In this document: positions 45,030-53,029 of the stretch, in pieces
Layout: each line of letters begins with the position of its first letter
Numbering within the stretch: position 1 is the first letter of the stretch
Assembly: GCF_001976065.1 (NCBI RefSeq)
Contig: NZ_MNAH01000002.1
Coordinates: 771,386 to 835,385, forward strand
From: Pseudomonas putida
Lineage (GTDB): Bacteria > Pseudomonadota > Gammaproteobacteria > Pseudomonadales > Pseudomonadaceae
Length of the DNA stretch: 64,000 nt
Direction: 5' to 3'
The notes under the pieces: generated by a model
Database searches by the model: none
Told to the model about the DNA's origin: nothing
What the model saw: only the letters and a program-made list of their open reading frames with translations
Program-made: the position numbers and the translations under genes

Positions 45030-47800
45030 ATCAACTTTCTATCAAGCCGCTCCGGGCTACCCTGCGGTTGCAATTCCATAAAGGCTTCACCCTCGACGAT
45101 GCCGTGCCGCTGGTGCCCTACTTTTCTCGCCTGGGCATCAGTCATGTCTATGCCTCACCGCTGCTGAGCGCCCGCGCCGGTTCCATGCACGGCTATGACG
45201 TGGTGGACCCGACCACCGTCAACCCGGAACTGGGCGGTGAAGCGGCATTGCGCCGCCTGGTCAGCGCGCTGCGCGCCCAGGACATGGGGTTGATCCTCGA
45301 TATCGTCTCCAACCACATGGCGGTCGGCGGAAACGACAATCCCTGGTGGCTGGACTTATTGGAGTGGGGTCGCCTGAGCCCGTACGGCGAGTTCTTCGAT
45401 ATCCAGTGGCACTCACCCGATCCCTTGATGGAAGGCCAGTTGCTGTTGCCGTTCCTTGGCAGCGACTACGGTGTCGCCTTGCAGGACGGCACCCTGGCGC
45501 TGCGTTTCAATGCGCAGCGCGGCGCGTTCTACGTCGAGCATTATGATCATCACTTTCCGATTTGCCCCAGCGATTACGGTGAACTGCTCAAGGGCGATGC
45601 CGAACCGCTCAAATCACTGGCAGATCGGTTCAGCACCTTGAGTTATCAGACAGACGCCCACGGCCTGGCGACTCCGTTGAAAGACCAATTGCGCGAACTG
45701 GCTGGCGATCCAGCGATGCTGCAAGCCATTGAACTGAATCTGCAGGCCTACGACTCCAAGACCAGCGAAGGTTTCCAGCGCCTGCACAACTTGCTGGAAC
45801 GCCAAAGCTACCGCCTCGCCAGCTGGCGCACCGCCGCGGACGATATCAACTGGCGGCGTTTTTTCGATGTCAACGAGCTGGGCGGTTTGCGTGTAGAGCG
45901 GCCTGCAGTGTTCGAGGCGACCCACGCAAAGATTTTCCAGTTGGTGGCTGAGGGGCTGATCGACGGGTTGCGCATCGACCACATCGACGGCCTCGCCGAC
46001 CCACGGGGCTACTGCCGCAAACTGCGCCGGCGCGTCGACAGCCTGGCACCGGGCCGGCACCTGCCGATCTATGTGGAAAAAATCCTTGGCGAAGGCGAAA
46101 CCCTGCGCCGCGACTGGTCAGTGGATGGCACCACCGGCTACGAATTCATGAACCAGTTGTCGTTGCTGCAACACGATCCCGAGGGTCAACAAACACTGGG
46201 CGAACTCTGGCACCGCTACAGCGATCGCCCGGCCGACTTCCGTCAGGAAGCGCAACTGGCGCGCCAGCAGATTCTCAACGGTTCGCTCGCCGGCGATTTC
46301 GAAAGTGTGGCCCAGGCTTTGTTGCAAGTGGCCCGGGATGACCTGATGACGCGCGACCTGACGCTGGGTGCCATCCGTCGAGCCTTGCAGGAACTGATCG
46401 TGCATTTCTCGGTGTATCGCACCTACATCAGCGCCTTGGGGCGTTCGACTCAGGACGAGGTGTTTTTCCAGCAAGCCATGGAGGGCGCCCGACAGACCCT
46501 TGGCGAAGCCGACTGGCCGGTGCTTGAGTGCCTCGCGGGTTGGCTGGGTGGCGAGCCCTGGCGAAAACGCCCGGCTGGCCGCCTGCGCAAACGGCTCAAG
46601 CACGCCTGCGTGCGGTTTCAACAGCTGACATCACCTGCCGCCGCGAAGGCCGTGGAAGACACCGCGTTCTATCGCTCGGCGGTGTTGCTGTCGCGCAATG
46701 ACGTCGGCTTCAGCACTGAGCAATTCAGCGCCCCGATCGCCGATTTTCATGGGGCCTGTGCCCAGCGTCTGACGGAGTTTGCGGACAACCTGCTCGCCAC
46801 CGCGACCCACGATCACAAGCGCGGCGAGGATACGCGCGCACGCCTGGCCGTCTTGAGTGAACGCAGTCAATGGTACGTCGAACAGGTCGGCCTGTGGCGC
46901 GCCCTCGCCCGCCCGTTGCGCGACCATGACCAGATACCGTCTGGCGGCGATGAGTTGATCCTCTATCAGGCACTCCTCAGCAGCTGGCCGCTGGACCTGC
47001 GTCTCGACGACCATCGGGCCTTGGAGGAATACGCCCAGCGTATCAGCCAATGGCAGCGCAAAGCCCTGCGCGAAGCCAAGCTACAGAGCAGCTGGAGTGC
47101 ACCGAACGATGTCTATGAACACGCCACCGAACGCTTTACCCAGCGCCTGCTGCTGAGCCCGGAAGGAGATCTGCTACGCACCGCTCTCGGCAAGGTAGCC
47201 CGCACGATCGCCTTGCCCGGCGCCCTCAACGGATTGGCGCAAACCTTGCTGCGCATGACCGTGCCCGGCGTACCGGACCTGTATCAGGGCAACGACTACT
47301 GGGACTTCACCCTGGTCGATCCGGATAACCGCCGGCCAGTGGATTACGCCAGCCGCCAACAGGCCCTGCAGCAACCCGTGGACCTGCCTGAACTGTTGGT
47401 GCATTGGCGCGACGGGCGCATCAAACAAGCCTTGATTGCACAGACGTTGAACCTGCGTGCCGAGCACGCCGATTTGTTTAGACGCGGGACTTACCAGGCC
47501 CTTGAAGTCACCGGCAGTCAGGCAAGCCGGGTGCTGGGATTTGTTCGCGAATGGGAGGGAAAGCGCGCCATCGTCATCGTGCCGATCCGTTGTTCGGCAC
47601 TGCTGGAAAACAGTGCCGTGCCTCAGGTGGACGCGCTGCAGTGGGGCGATACCCGGGTCAGTTTGCCATTCACAAATGCCGAGGAAAATCTGAAGGGACT
47701 TTTTTCCAGCGTCGCAGTCACAAAAAACAGGGAGCTGATGATCAGCGCCGCGCTGGGGGATGTCCCGGTCAATCTCTTTATCCAAACGACCCACACTTGA
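45026..47800 (+). CDS. treY: TreY, maltooligosyl trehalose synthase
   Basis: The 924-residue GH13 enzyme turns the reducing-end linkage of maltodextrins into an alpha,alpha-1,1 bond. It opens with ATLRLQFHKGFTLDDAVPLV, has SNHMAVGG, the nucleophile region GLRIDHIDGLADP (Asp about 318), YVEKILGEGE, and the TreY-specific PGVPDLYQGNDYWDF near residue 750. The length and motif order are those of full-length TreY. It works with TreZ three genes earlier. Confidence 0.95.
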   Translation: MNQLSIKPLRATLRLQFHKGFTLDDAVPLVPYFSRLGISHVYASPLLSARAGSMHGYDVVDPTTVNPELGGEAALRRLVSALRAQDMGLILDIVSNHMAVGGNDNPWWLDLLEWGRLSPYGEFFDIQWHSPDPLMEGQLLLPFLGSDYGVALQDGTLALRFNAQRGAFYVEHYDHHFPICPSDYGELLKGDAEPLKSLADRFSTLSYQTDAHGLATPLKDQLRELAGDPAMLQAIELNLQAYDSKTSEGFQRLHNLLERQSYRLASWRTAADDINWRRFFDVNELGGLRVERPAVFEATHAKIFQLVAEGLIDGLRIDHIDGLADPRGYCRKLRRRVDSLAPGRHLPIYVEKILGEGETLRRDWSVDGTTGYEFMNQLSLLQHDPEGQQTLGELWHRYSDRPADFRQEAQLARQQILNGSLAGDFESVAQALLQVARDDLMTRDLTLGAIRRALQELIVHFSVYRTYISALGRSTQDEVFFQQAMEGARQTLGEADWPVLECLAGWLGGEPWRKRPAGRLRKRLKHACVRFQQLTSPAAAKAVEDTAFYRSAVLLSRNDVGFSTEQFSAPIADFHGACAQRLTEFADNLLATATHDHKRGEDTRARLAVLSERSQWYVEQVGLWRALARPLRDHDQIPSGGDELILYQALLSSWPLDLRLDDHRALEEYAQRISQWQRKALREAKLQSSWSAPNDVYEHATERFTQRLLLSPEGDLLRTALGKVARTIALPGALNGLAQTLLRMTVPGVPDLYQGNDYWDFTLVDPDNRRPVDYASRQQALQQPVDLPELLVHWRDGRIKQALIAQTLNLRAEHADLFRRGTYQALEVTGSQASRVLGFVREWEGKRAIVIVPIRCSALLENSAVPQVDALQWGDTRVSLPFTNAEENLKGLFSSVAVTKNRELMISAALGDVPVNLFIQTTHT

Positions 47801-47821
47801 GTTCAGTTCAGGAGCAATGCG

Positions 47822-48145
47822 ATGAGTAGCGACGATAAGCGTATCCGCGAGTTTGCCTATCAGATCTGGGAATCTGAAGGCAAACCAGAGGGCCAGGAGG
47901 CACGTCACTGGGAGATGGCGCGCAAACTGGCCGAAGCCGAAAAACTGGCGCCGAAAAAGCCGGCAAAAGCGGCGGCGAGCAAGACAGCCGCGACTAAAGA
48001 AGGCGAAAGCAAACTCAATGGCAAGGCCGCCGCACCAAAACCCAAGGCCAAGGCCAAGCCGGCGGCTGCCTCTGCGGTGATACCGCCTGGGGAAAAAGCC
48101 ACCGAGAAAAAACCCCGCGCTGCGCGAAAACCGCCAGCCGTCTAA
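47822..48145 (+). CDS. DUF2934 protein with Lys/Ala/Pro-rich tail
   Basis: The 107-residue protein has an N-terminal DUF2934 segment (IREFAYQIWESEGKPEGQEA, then HWEMARKLAE; residues about 8-38). The rest is a basic, disordered tail of Lys, Ala and Pro (PKKPAKAAASKTAATK and similar), resembling histone H1-like bacterial tails. It lies 21 nt after treY and 114 nt before glgX on the same strand. The function is not known to me. The tail could bind nucleic acid or another polyanion, which is inference only. Confidence 0.8.
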   Translation: MSSDDKRIREFAYQIWESEGKPEGQEARHWEMARKLAEAEKLAPKKPAKAAASKTAATKEGESKLNGKAAAPKPKAKAKPAAASAVIPPGEKATEKKPRAARKPPAV

Positions 48146-48259
48146 GCTTCTGCCGTCGCATTGAATCATTCAGTGGCGAGTTCACTCGCCACCGGGGGGT
48201 GTGCTCGCCCGCGAAAAAAATACTGAGCCCCGTTACTGTCTGCCGTTGCTGGAGCCAAT

Positions 48260-50419
48260 ATGACCCGTCCGAAGAAAGAAACGCCGCCTCCCCGTGCCGA
48301 ACCCTCGCGCATCCGTGAAGGCCTGCCCTTTCCGCTCGGTGCGACCTGGGATGGCCTGGGGGTCAATTTCGCCTTGTTCTCGGCCAACGCCACCCGGGTC
48401 GAACTGTGCATTTTCGATGATGCCGGCGAAGTGGAACTCGAACGCATCGAACTGCCGGAATACACCGACGAGATTTACCACGGCTACTTGCCCGACGCCC
48501 ATCCGGGCCTGATCTACGGCTACCGCGTATACGGTCCGTACGACCCGGCTAACGGCCATCGCTTCAACCCCAACAAACTGTTGATCGACCCCTACGCCAA
48601 ACAACTGGTCGGGCGCCTGAAATGGTCCGAGGCCTTGTTCGGCTACACCATCGGCCATCCGGACCGCGACCTCAGCTTCGACGAACGCGACAGCGCGCCC
48701 TTCGTGCCCAAATGCAAGGTGATCGATCCGGCGCACACCTGGGGTCACGATCATCGGGTCAGCGTGCCCTGGGACAAAACGATCATCTATGAAACCCACG
48801 TGCGCGGCTTCAGCATGCGTCACCCCGCCGTCCCCGAGCACCTGCAAGGGACCTTCGCCGGGCTGATGGTCGATGAAGTGCTGGAGCACATCCGCAAGTT
48901 GGGCGTGTCGACCGTCGAACTGTTGCCGATCCACGCCTTCGTCAACGATCAGCACCTGCTGCACAAAGGCATGACCAATTACTGGGGCTACAACAGCATT
49001 GCGTTCTTTGCTCCCGACCCGCGCTACCTGGCCAGCGGCAAGATCGCCGAGTTCAAGGAAATGGTCGCGCATCTGCACGAAGCCAACCTGGAAGTGATCC
49101 TCGATGTGGTCTACAACCACACCGCCGAGGGCAATGAACAAGGCCCGACCCTGTCCATGCGCGGCATCGACAACGCGTCGTACTACCGTTTGATGCCAGA
49201 GGACAAACGCTTCTACATTAATGACTCCGGCACCGGCAACACCCTGGACCTGAGCCACCCGTGCGTACTGCAGATGGTTACCGACTCCCTGCGCTACTGG
49301 GCTTCGGAAATGCATGTGGACGGCTTCCGCTTCGACTTGGCGACCATCCTCGGGCGTTATCACGACGGCTTCGATGAGCGTCACAGTTTTCTCGTAGCTT
49401 GCCGCCAGGACCCGGTCCTGCGTCAGGTCAAGCTGATCTCCGAGCCATGGGATTGCGGGCCTGGGGGTTATCAGGTCGGGCGCTTTCCTCCCGGCTGGGT
49501 GGAATGGAACGACAAGTTTCGCGACACCGTGCGCTCCTTCTGGAAAGGTGACGATGGCCAGCTGGCGGACTTCGCCAGCCGCATGACCGCGTCCGGCGAA
49601 ATGTTCAACCAGCGCGGCCGACGGCCTTATTCATCGCTGAACTTCATCACCGCCCACGACGGTTTCACCCTCAACGACCTGGTGTCGTACAACGACAAGC
49701 ACAACGAAGCCAACGACGAGAACAACGAGGACGGCAGCAACAACAACCTGTCCTGGAACCATGGCGTCGAAGGCCCCACCGACGACCCGGAAATCAACGC
49801 GCTGCGCCAGCGACAGATGCGCAATTTCTTTGCCACCTTGCTGCTCGCCCAGGGTACGCCGATGCTGGTGGCCGGCGATGAATTCGCGCGGACACAGGAG
49901 GGCAACAACAACGCCTATTGCCAGGACAGCGAGATCGGCTGGGTCAACTGGAACCTGAGCGAAGATGGCAAAGCCCTGCTCAAGTTCGTCAAGCGCCTGA
50001 TCAAGTTGCGCCTGACCTACCCGATCCTGCGCCGTGGACGCTTCCTGGTCGGCAATTACAACGAGGACATCGGCGTCAAGGATGTCACCTGGCTGGCGCC
50101 CGATGGCAGCGAAATGACCACCGACCACTGGCACGATGCGCACAACCGCTGCCTGGGCATGTTGCTCGACGGCCGCGCCCAGGAAACCGGCATCCGCCGC
50201 AAAGGGGCGGACGCCACCCTGTTGCTGGTGGTCAACGCCCATCACGACATCGTCAATTTCTTGCTGCCGGAAGTACCCGATGGCAGCTTCTGGACCTGCC
50301 TGATCGACACCAATCAACCCTCCATACGCGGCCAGGAGCGCTTCGACTTCGGTCGTGAGTACTCGGTCACCGGACGTTCGTTGCTGTTGTTCGAACTGCA
50401 ACGTGACGAAGAGGAGTAG
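48260..50419 (+). CDS. glgX: GlgX, glycogen debranching enzyme
   Basis: The 719-residue GH13 isoamylase-type enzyme cleaves alpha-1,6 branches of glycogen. It has an N-terminal CBM48 domain (FPLGATWDGLGVNFALFSAN), the catalytic nucleophile Asp in GFRFDLATILGRY (about 359), Glu in ISEPWDCGPGGYQVG (about 395) and Asp in AHDGFTLNDLVSYNDKHN. The length is close to characterised GlgX/TreX proteins. The released chains are substrates for MalQ and TreY encoded upstream. Confidence 0.95.
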   Translation: MTRPKKETPPPRAEPSRIREGLPFPLGATWDGLGVNFALFSANATRVELCIFDDAGEVELERIELPEYTDEIYHGYLPDAHPGLIYGYRVYGPYDPANGHRFNPNKLLIDPYAKQLVGRLKWSEALFGYTIGHPDRDLSFDERDSAPFVPKCKVIDPAHTWGHDHRVSVPWDKTIIYETHVRGFSMRHPAVPEHLQGTFAGLMVDEVLEHIRKLGVSTVELLPIHAFVNDQHLLHKGMTNYWGYNSIAFFAPDPRYLASGKIAEFKEMVAHLHEANLEVILDVVYNHTAEGNEQGPTLSMRGIDNASYYRLMPEDKRFYINDSGTGNTLDLSHPCVLQMVTDSLRYWASEMHVDGFRFDLATILGRYHDGFDERHSFLVACRQDPVLRQVKLISEPWDCGPGGYQVGRFPPGWVEWNDKFRDTVRSFWKGDDGQLADFASRMTASGEMFNQRGRRPYSSLNFITAHDGFTLNDLVSYNDKHNEANDENNEDGSNNNLSWNHGVEGPTDDPEINALRQRQMRNFFATLLLAQGTPMLVAGDEFARTQEGNNNAYCQDSEIGWVNWNLSEDGKALLKFVKRLIKLRLTYPILRRGRFLVGNYNEDIGVKDVTWLAPDGSEMTTDHWHDAHNRCLGMLLDGRAQETGIRRKGADATLLLVVNAHHDIVNFLLPEVPDGSFWTCLIDTNQPSIRGQERFDFGREYSVTGRSLLLFELQRDEEE

Positions 50420-50623
50420 AAACAGCGTTCGTTGAATGAAGCCGGCGCGTCGGAAAAATGTGCGTGCGCACACATCCAGCGCGACGAATACCGATACATG
50501 AGCAATACTCGATGCGCGGCTGTCCAGGGTTCGGAGGGCCGCGCCTCGCTATCAACCCGCCCTCATGACTGCTGCGTTTGCGTAGCGCTCGACTGAAGGC
50601 GAACGGAACAAGGACGTAACGCC

Positions 50624-51382
50624 ATGAAATCTGTGTCCATCAGTGACAGCAGCCTTGCAGAACAAATCTGGAACAGCGCTCCGCAGCTGGCCAATATTCC
50701 GGTCATTGGTACCCAGTCCCTTCTTCCCCCCGGTGCCCGTGCCGTGGTGATCGCTCCCCATCCCGGCGACGAGGTGCTGACCTGCGGCGGCCTGCTGCAG
50801 TTGCTCAGTGCCACGGGACACCCCTTGCAACTGATCTCGGTGACTGACGGCAGCGCCAGCCATCGAGGGTCTCAACAGTGGTCGGAGAAACGCCTGAGCG
50901 TGTATCGCTCCCAGGAAAGCGTCGAGGCCCTGCGCCGGCTCGGGTTGCCGATGCACAGCCTGAAATGGATACGCGGTGGCTTCACCGACAACACCCTGGC
51001 GGAGCATGAGCAGGCGCTCACGCAGTTCATCGCCCGTTATCTACGACCGGGCGACGTGGTGTTCAGCACCTGGTGCGAGGACGGCAACAGCGACCACGAC
51101 GCCGTCGGCCGCGCCAGCGCCAACGCCGCCAGCGGCGCCGGCGCTGTCTTCACTGAGATACCGGTCTGGGCCTGGCACTGGCCTACCCGCGATAGCGCCC
51201 TGATCCCCTGGCACCGGGCGCGCAAAGTTCGCCTGGACACCTGGACGGTGGCGCGCAAGAGCCACGCGACCCATGCCTACGCCAGTCAGCTCGATGGCGA
51301 GCCGGCCATTGGGGTTGCGCCACGGTTGCCAAGGGTTCTGCTGGAGCGGATGCGGTTGCCTTATGAGATTGTCTTTGTCTGA
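50624..51382 (+). CDS. PIG-L family deacetylase-like protein with altered motif
   Basis: The 252-residue protein has the LmbE/PIG-L fold. The zinc motif usually written (P/A)HP(D/E)DE reads PHPGDEVLTCGG here (about residues 45-56), so the Asp that acts as general base in characterised members is replaced by Gly, while the metal-binding His and second Asp remain. The downstream DHDAVGRA keeps the usual His/Asp pair. The family removes N-acetyl groups from sugars. Whether this one is active is open. It sits 204 bp after glgX and just before the inverted-repeat element. Confidence 0.82.
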   Translation: MKSVSISDSSLAEQIWNSAPQLANIPVIGTQSLLPPGARAVVIAPHPGDEVLTCGGLLQLLSATGHPLQLISVTDGSASHRGSQQWSEKRLSVYRSQESVEALRRLGLPMHSLKWIRGGFTDNTLAEHEQALTQFIARYLRPGDVVFSTWCEDGNSDHDAVGRASANAASGAGAVFTEIPVWAWHWPTRDSALIPWHRARKVRLDTWTVARKSHATHAYASQLDGEPAIGVAPRLPRVLLERMRLPYEIVFV

Positions 51383-51401
51383 TAGCCGACTTGCACCAAG
51401 G

Positions 51402-51722
51402 GCTCTTGCCCCTGACGTTCGGTGCCTCGCCAAGGCTCAGCATGCCCCCCTGGAGCTGCCGAAGGCTGCGATCTATTGATCTTGATCTTTTGATCTTTTG
51501 ATCTTGCTGTTGCTTGGCTTTTGCTCTGGCTTTGGCTTTTGATCTTGATCTACCTGCCCCATTTCCAGAGGCCGAACGCAGGCGTTGCGCAGTGGGCATC
51601 CCGGCATGGATGCCGGGATAGCCGCCCTCGGCCATGGATGGCCGATGGCGGCGGGCCCACGGAGCAATGCCGGAGTGAGGGCATGCCGAGCCTCAGCGAG
51701 GCACCGAATGGTGGGGCAAGAC
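51402..51722. repeat. ~320-bp element bounded by ~43-bp imperfect inverted repeats
   Basis: The left arm (51402-51445) and right arm (51680-51722) are reverse complements with few mismatches. In the best 27 bases, 24 pair, around GGTGCCTCGCC and its complement. Inside are hairpins such as ATCCCGGCATGGATGCCGGGAT (51597-51620) and CGGCCATGGATGGCCG. There is no transposase. It looks like a miniature mobile or structured repeat element. Confidence 0.7.
51473..51550. repeat. GATCTT-rich low-complexity tract
   Basis: Short direct copies of GATCTT and TTTTGATCTT are followed by GCTNTGGCTTTTG-like repeats. It lies within the inverted-repeat element and is probably a slippage-prone tract. Confidence 0.7.
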
Positions 51723-51837
51723 TTTTTGGTTCCTTTTGTGGCGTTTGACAAAAGGGACTCGCCGTAAGGGCGAAACCATAGGCGGCCGTTACCGCAGGAA
51801 TGGATATGTACTCCATCAACAAATAATAGGTCGGCTA

Positions 51838-51888
51838 TAAGGCCGCCTTCGCTGCGATGCGGCGGCCCGACAAACCAGCGCCTACAGT
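51838..51888. repeat. Degenerate REP
   Basis: GCCTTCGCTGCGATGCGG...CCAGCGCCTACAG is a reverse REP core with the altered left half also seen at 36347-36390. Confidence 0.65.
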
Positions 51889-52000
51889 AAATCGGGTACA
51901 ACCGCAAAAACCACAGAAATGGATATGTACGCAAAAGAGCTGAACTGCACGCGCCTCCATGAGTCGCATACATAAGCAACCCGCATTCAGAGGAGTGAAA

Positions 52001-52801
52001 GTGAGCAGCCACTCTAATCGGCAGGCAGCAGACTCAGTGCCGTTGGACACCCCGACGGTCATCCATCGATTGCGCGTACTGACGGTCAACACCCACAAAG
52101 GGTTCACCGCACTCAACCGGCGCTTCATCCTCCCGGAATTGCGCGACGCGGTCCGCAGTACATCCGCCGACCTGGTGTTCCTGCAGGAAGTTGTCGGTGA
52201 ACACGAGCGCCATTCTTCGCGCTACAACAACTGGCCGCAAATGTCGCAGTACGAGTTCCTGGCCGACAGCATGTGGAGCGATTTCGCCTACGGTCGCAAT
52301 GCGGTCTACCCCGACGGTCACCACGGCAATGCGCTGCTGTCCAAATACCCTATCCGCGAATACCGCAACCTCGACGTCTCCATCACCGGCCCCGAGCGCC
52401 GTGGCCTGTTGCACTGCGTGCTGGACGTGCCGGGTCACGCCGAGGTCCATGCGATTTGCGTGCACCTGAGCCTGCTGGAAAGTCATCGCCAGTTGCAGCT
52501 GCAGTTGCTTTGCCAATTGCTCGAATCCTTGCCTGATGAGGCGCCCGTCATCATCGCCGGCGACTTCAACGACTGGCAGTTGCAGGGCAACGTCGCCCTC
52601 TCACGTCGTGACTACTTGCACGAAGCCTTCGAACGCCACCATGGCCGTCCGGCGAAAACCTATCCGGCGCGCTTCCCTCTGCTGCGCCTGGACCGGATCT
52701 ACCTGCGCAACGCCAGCAGCCATGAACCGAGAATCCTCGGCCACAAGCCCTGGACGCACCTGTCAGATCACCTGCCGTTGGCGGTTGAAGTGCACCTGTA
52801 A
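52001..52801 (+). CDS. Endonuclease/exonuclease/phosphatase-fold protein
   Basis: The 266-residue protein has the DNase I-like EEP fold. The visible motifs are VLTVNTHKG, the metal-binding Glu in [28 protein letters not shown], the catalytic [18 protein letters not shown] and the His in [13 protein letters not shown]. It resembles the YbhP-type family often found near cardiolipin synthase, although none is next to it here. The GTG start at 52001 has AGGAG at a good distance; an in-frame ATG at 51959 lies 14 codons upstream. The substrate is unknown. No signal peptide is visible. Confidence 0.86.
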   Translation: MSSHSNRQAADSVPLDTPTVIHRLRVLTVNTHKGFTALNRRFILPELRDAVRSTSADLVFLQEVVGEHERHSSRYNNWPQMSQYEFLADSMWSDFAYGRNAVYPDGHHGNALLSKYPIREYRNLDVSITGPERRGLLHCVLDVPGHAEVHAICVHLSLLESHRQLQLQLLCQLLESLPDEAPVIIAGDFNDWQLQGNVALSRRDYLHEAFERHHGRPAKTYPARFPLLRLDRIYLRNASSHEPRILGHKPWTHLSDHLPLAVEVHL

Positions 52802-52822
52802 GGCTACGGATCTGATCTCCAC

Positions 52823-52838
52823 CTGTCATTTGTGACAG
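52823..52838. repeat. Short perfect inverted repeat upstream of the autotransporter
   Basis: CTGTCA-TTTG-TGACAG lies 20 nt after the EEP stop and about 190 bp before the autotransporter start. It could be an operator or a weak terminator hairpin without a T-run. Confidence 0.45.
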
Positions 52839-52965
52839 TAGATGCCCTGAAAAACACCTGCTACGGTGCTCCCGTCCGTTTCGACTGAGGCGTGCGGACT
52901 GGCCCCGTAGCCGTCGTTGCCCGAAGGGTTTATGCCTTCCTGATGATGTCTCGCAACTCGCGCTG

Positions 52966-53005
52966 CCGATGCACTTGATGACTTGCTTTACCTGCAAGGC
53001 ATCGG
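52966..53005 (+). promoter_or_regulatory. Leader hairpin upstream of the autotransporter
   Basis: CCGATGC (52966-52972) pairs with GCATCGG (52999-53005), and inside it CTTG pairs with CAAG. The stem ends 24 nt before the ATG at 53030, next to the ribosome site GGAGACG, so it may influence translation. Confidence 0.5.
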
Positions 53006-53029
53006 TGCGATTCTTACGCGGAGACGAGC

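Larger units (their letters stand above)
51383..52000. other. 618-bp non-coding region with a MITE-like element and low-complexity tract
   Basis: No supported gene is present. From left to right it holds the inverted-repeat element 51402-51722, which itself contains the GATCTT-rich tract 51473-51550, then a REP-like palindrome near 51841-51888. The region starts one base after the PIG-L stop codon. Short ORFs that cross it encode repeat-derived sequence. Confidence 0.7.

Noticed and set aside
51550..51822. Hypothetical protein of 90 codons in the repeat element
   Set aside because: The ORF runs through the inverted-repeat element on the minus strand, has no ribosome site, and is repeat-derived.
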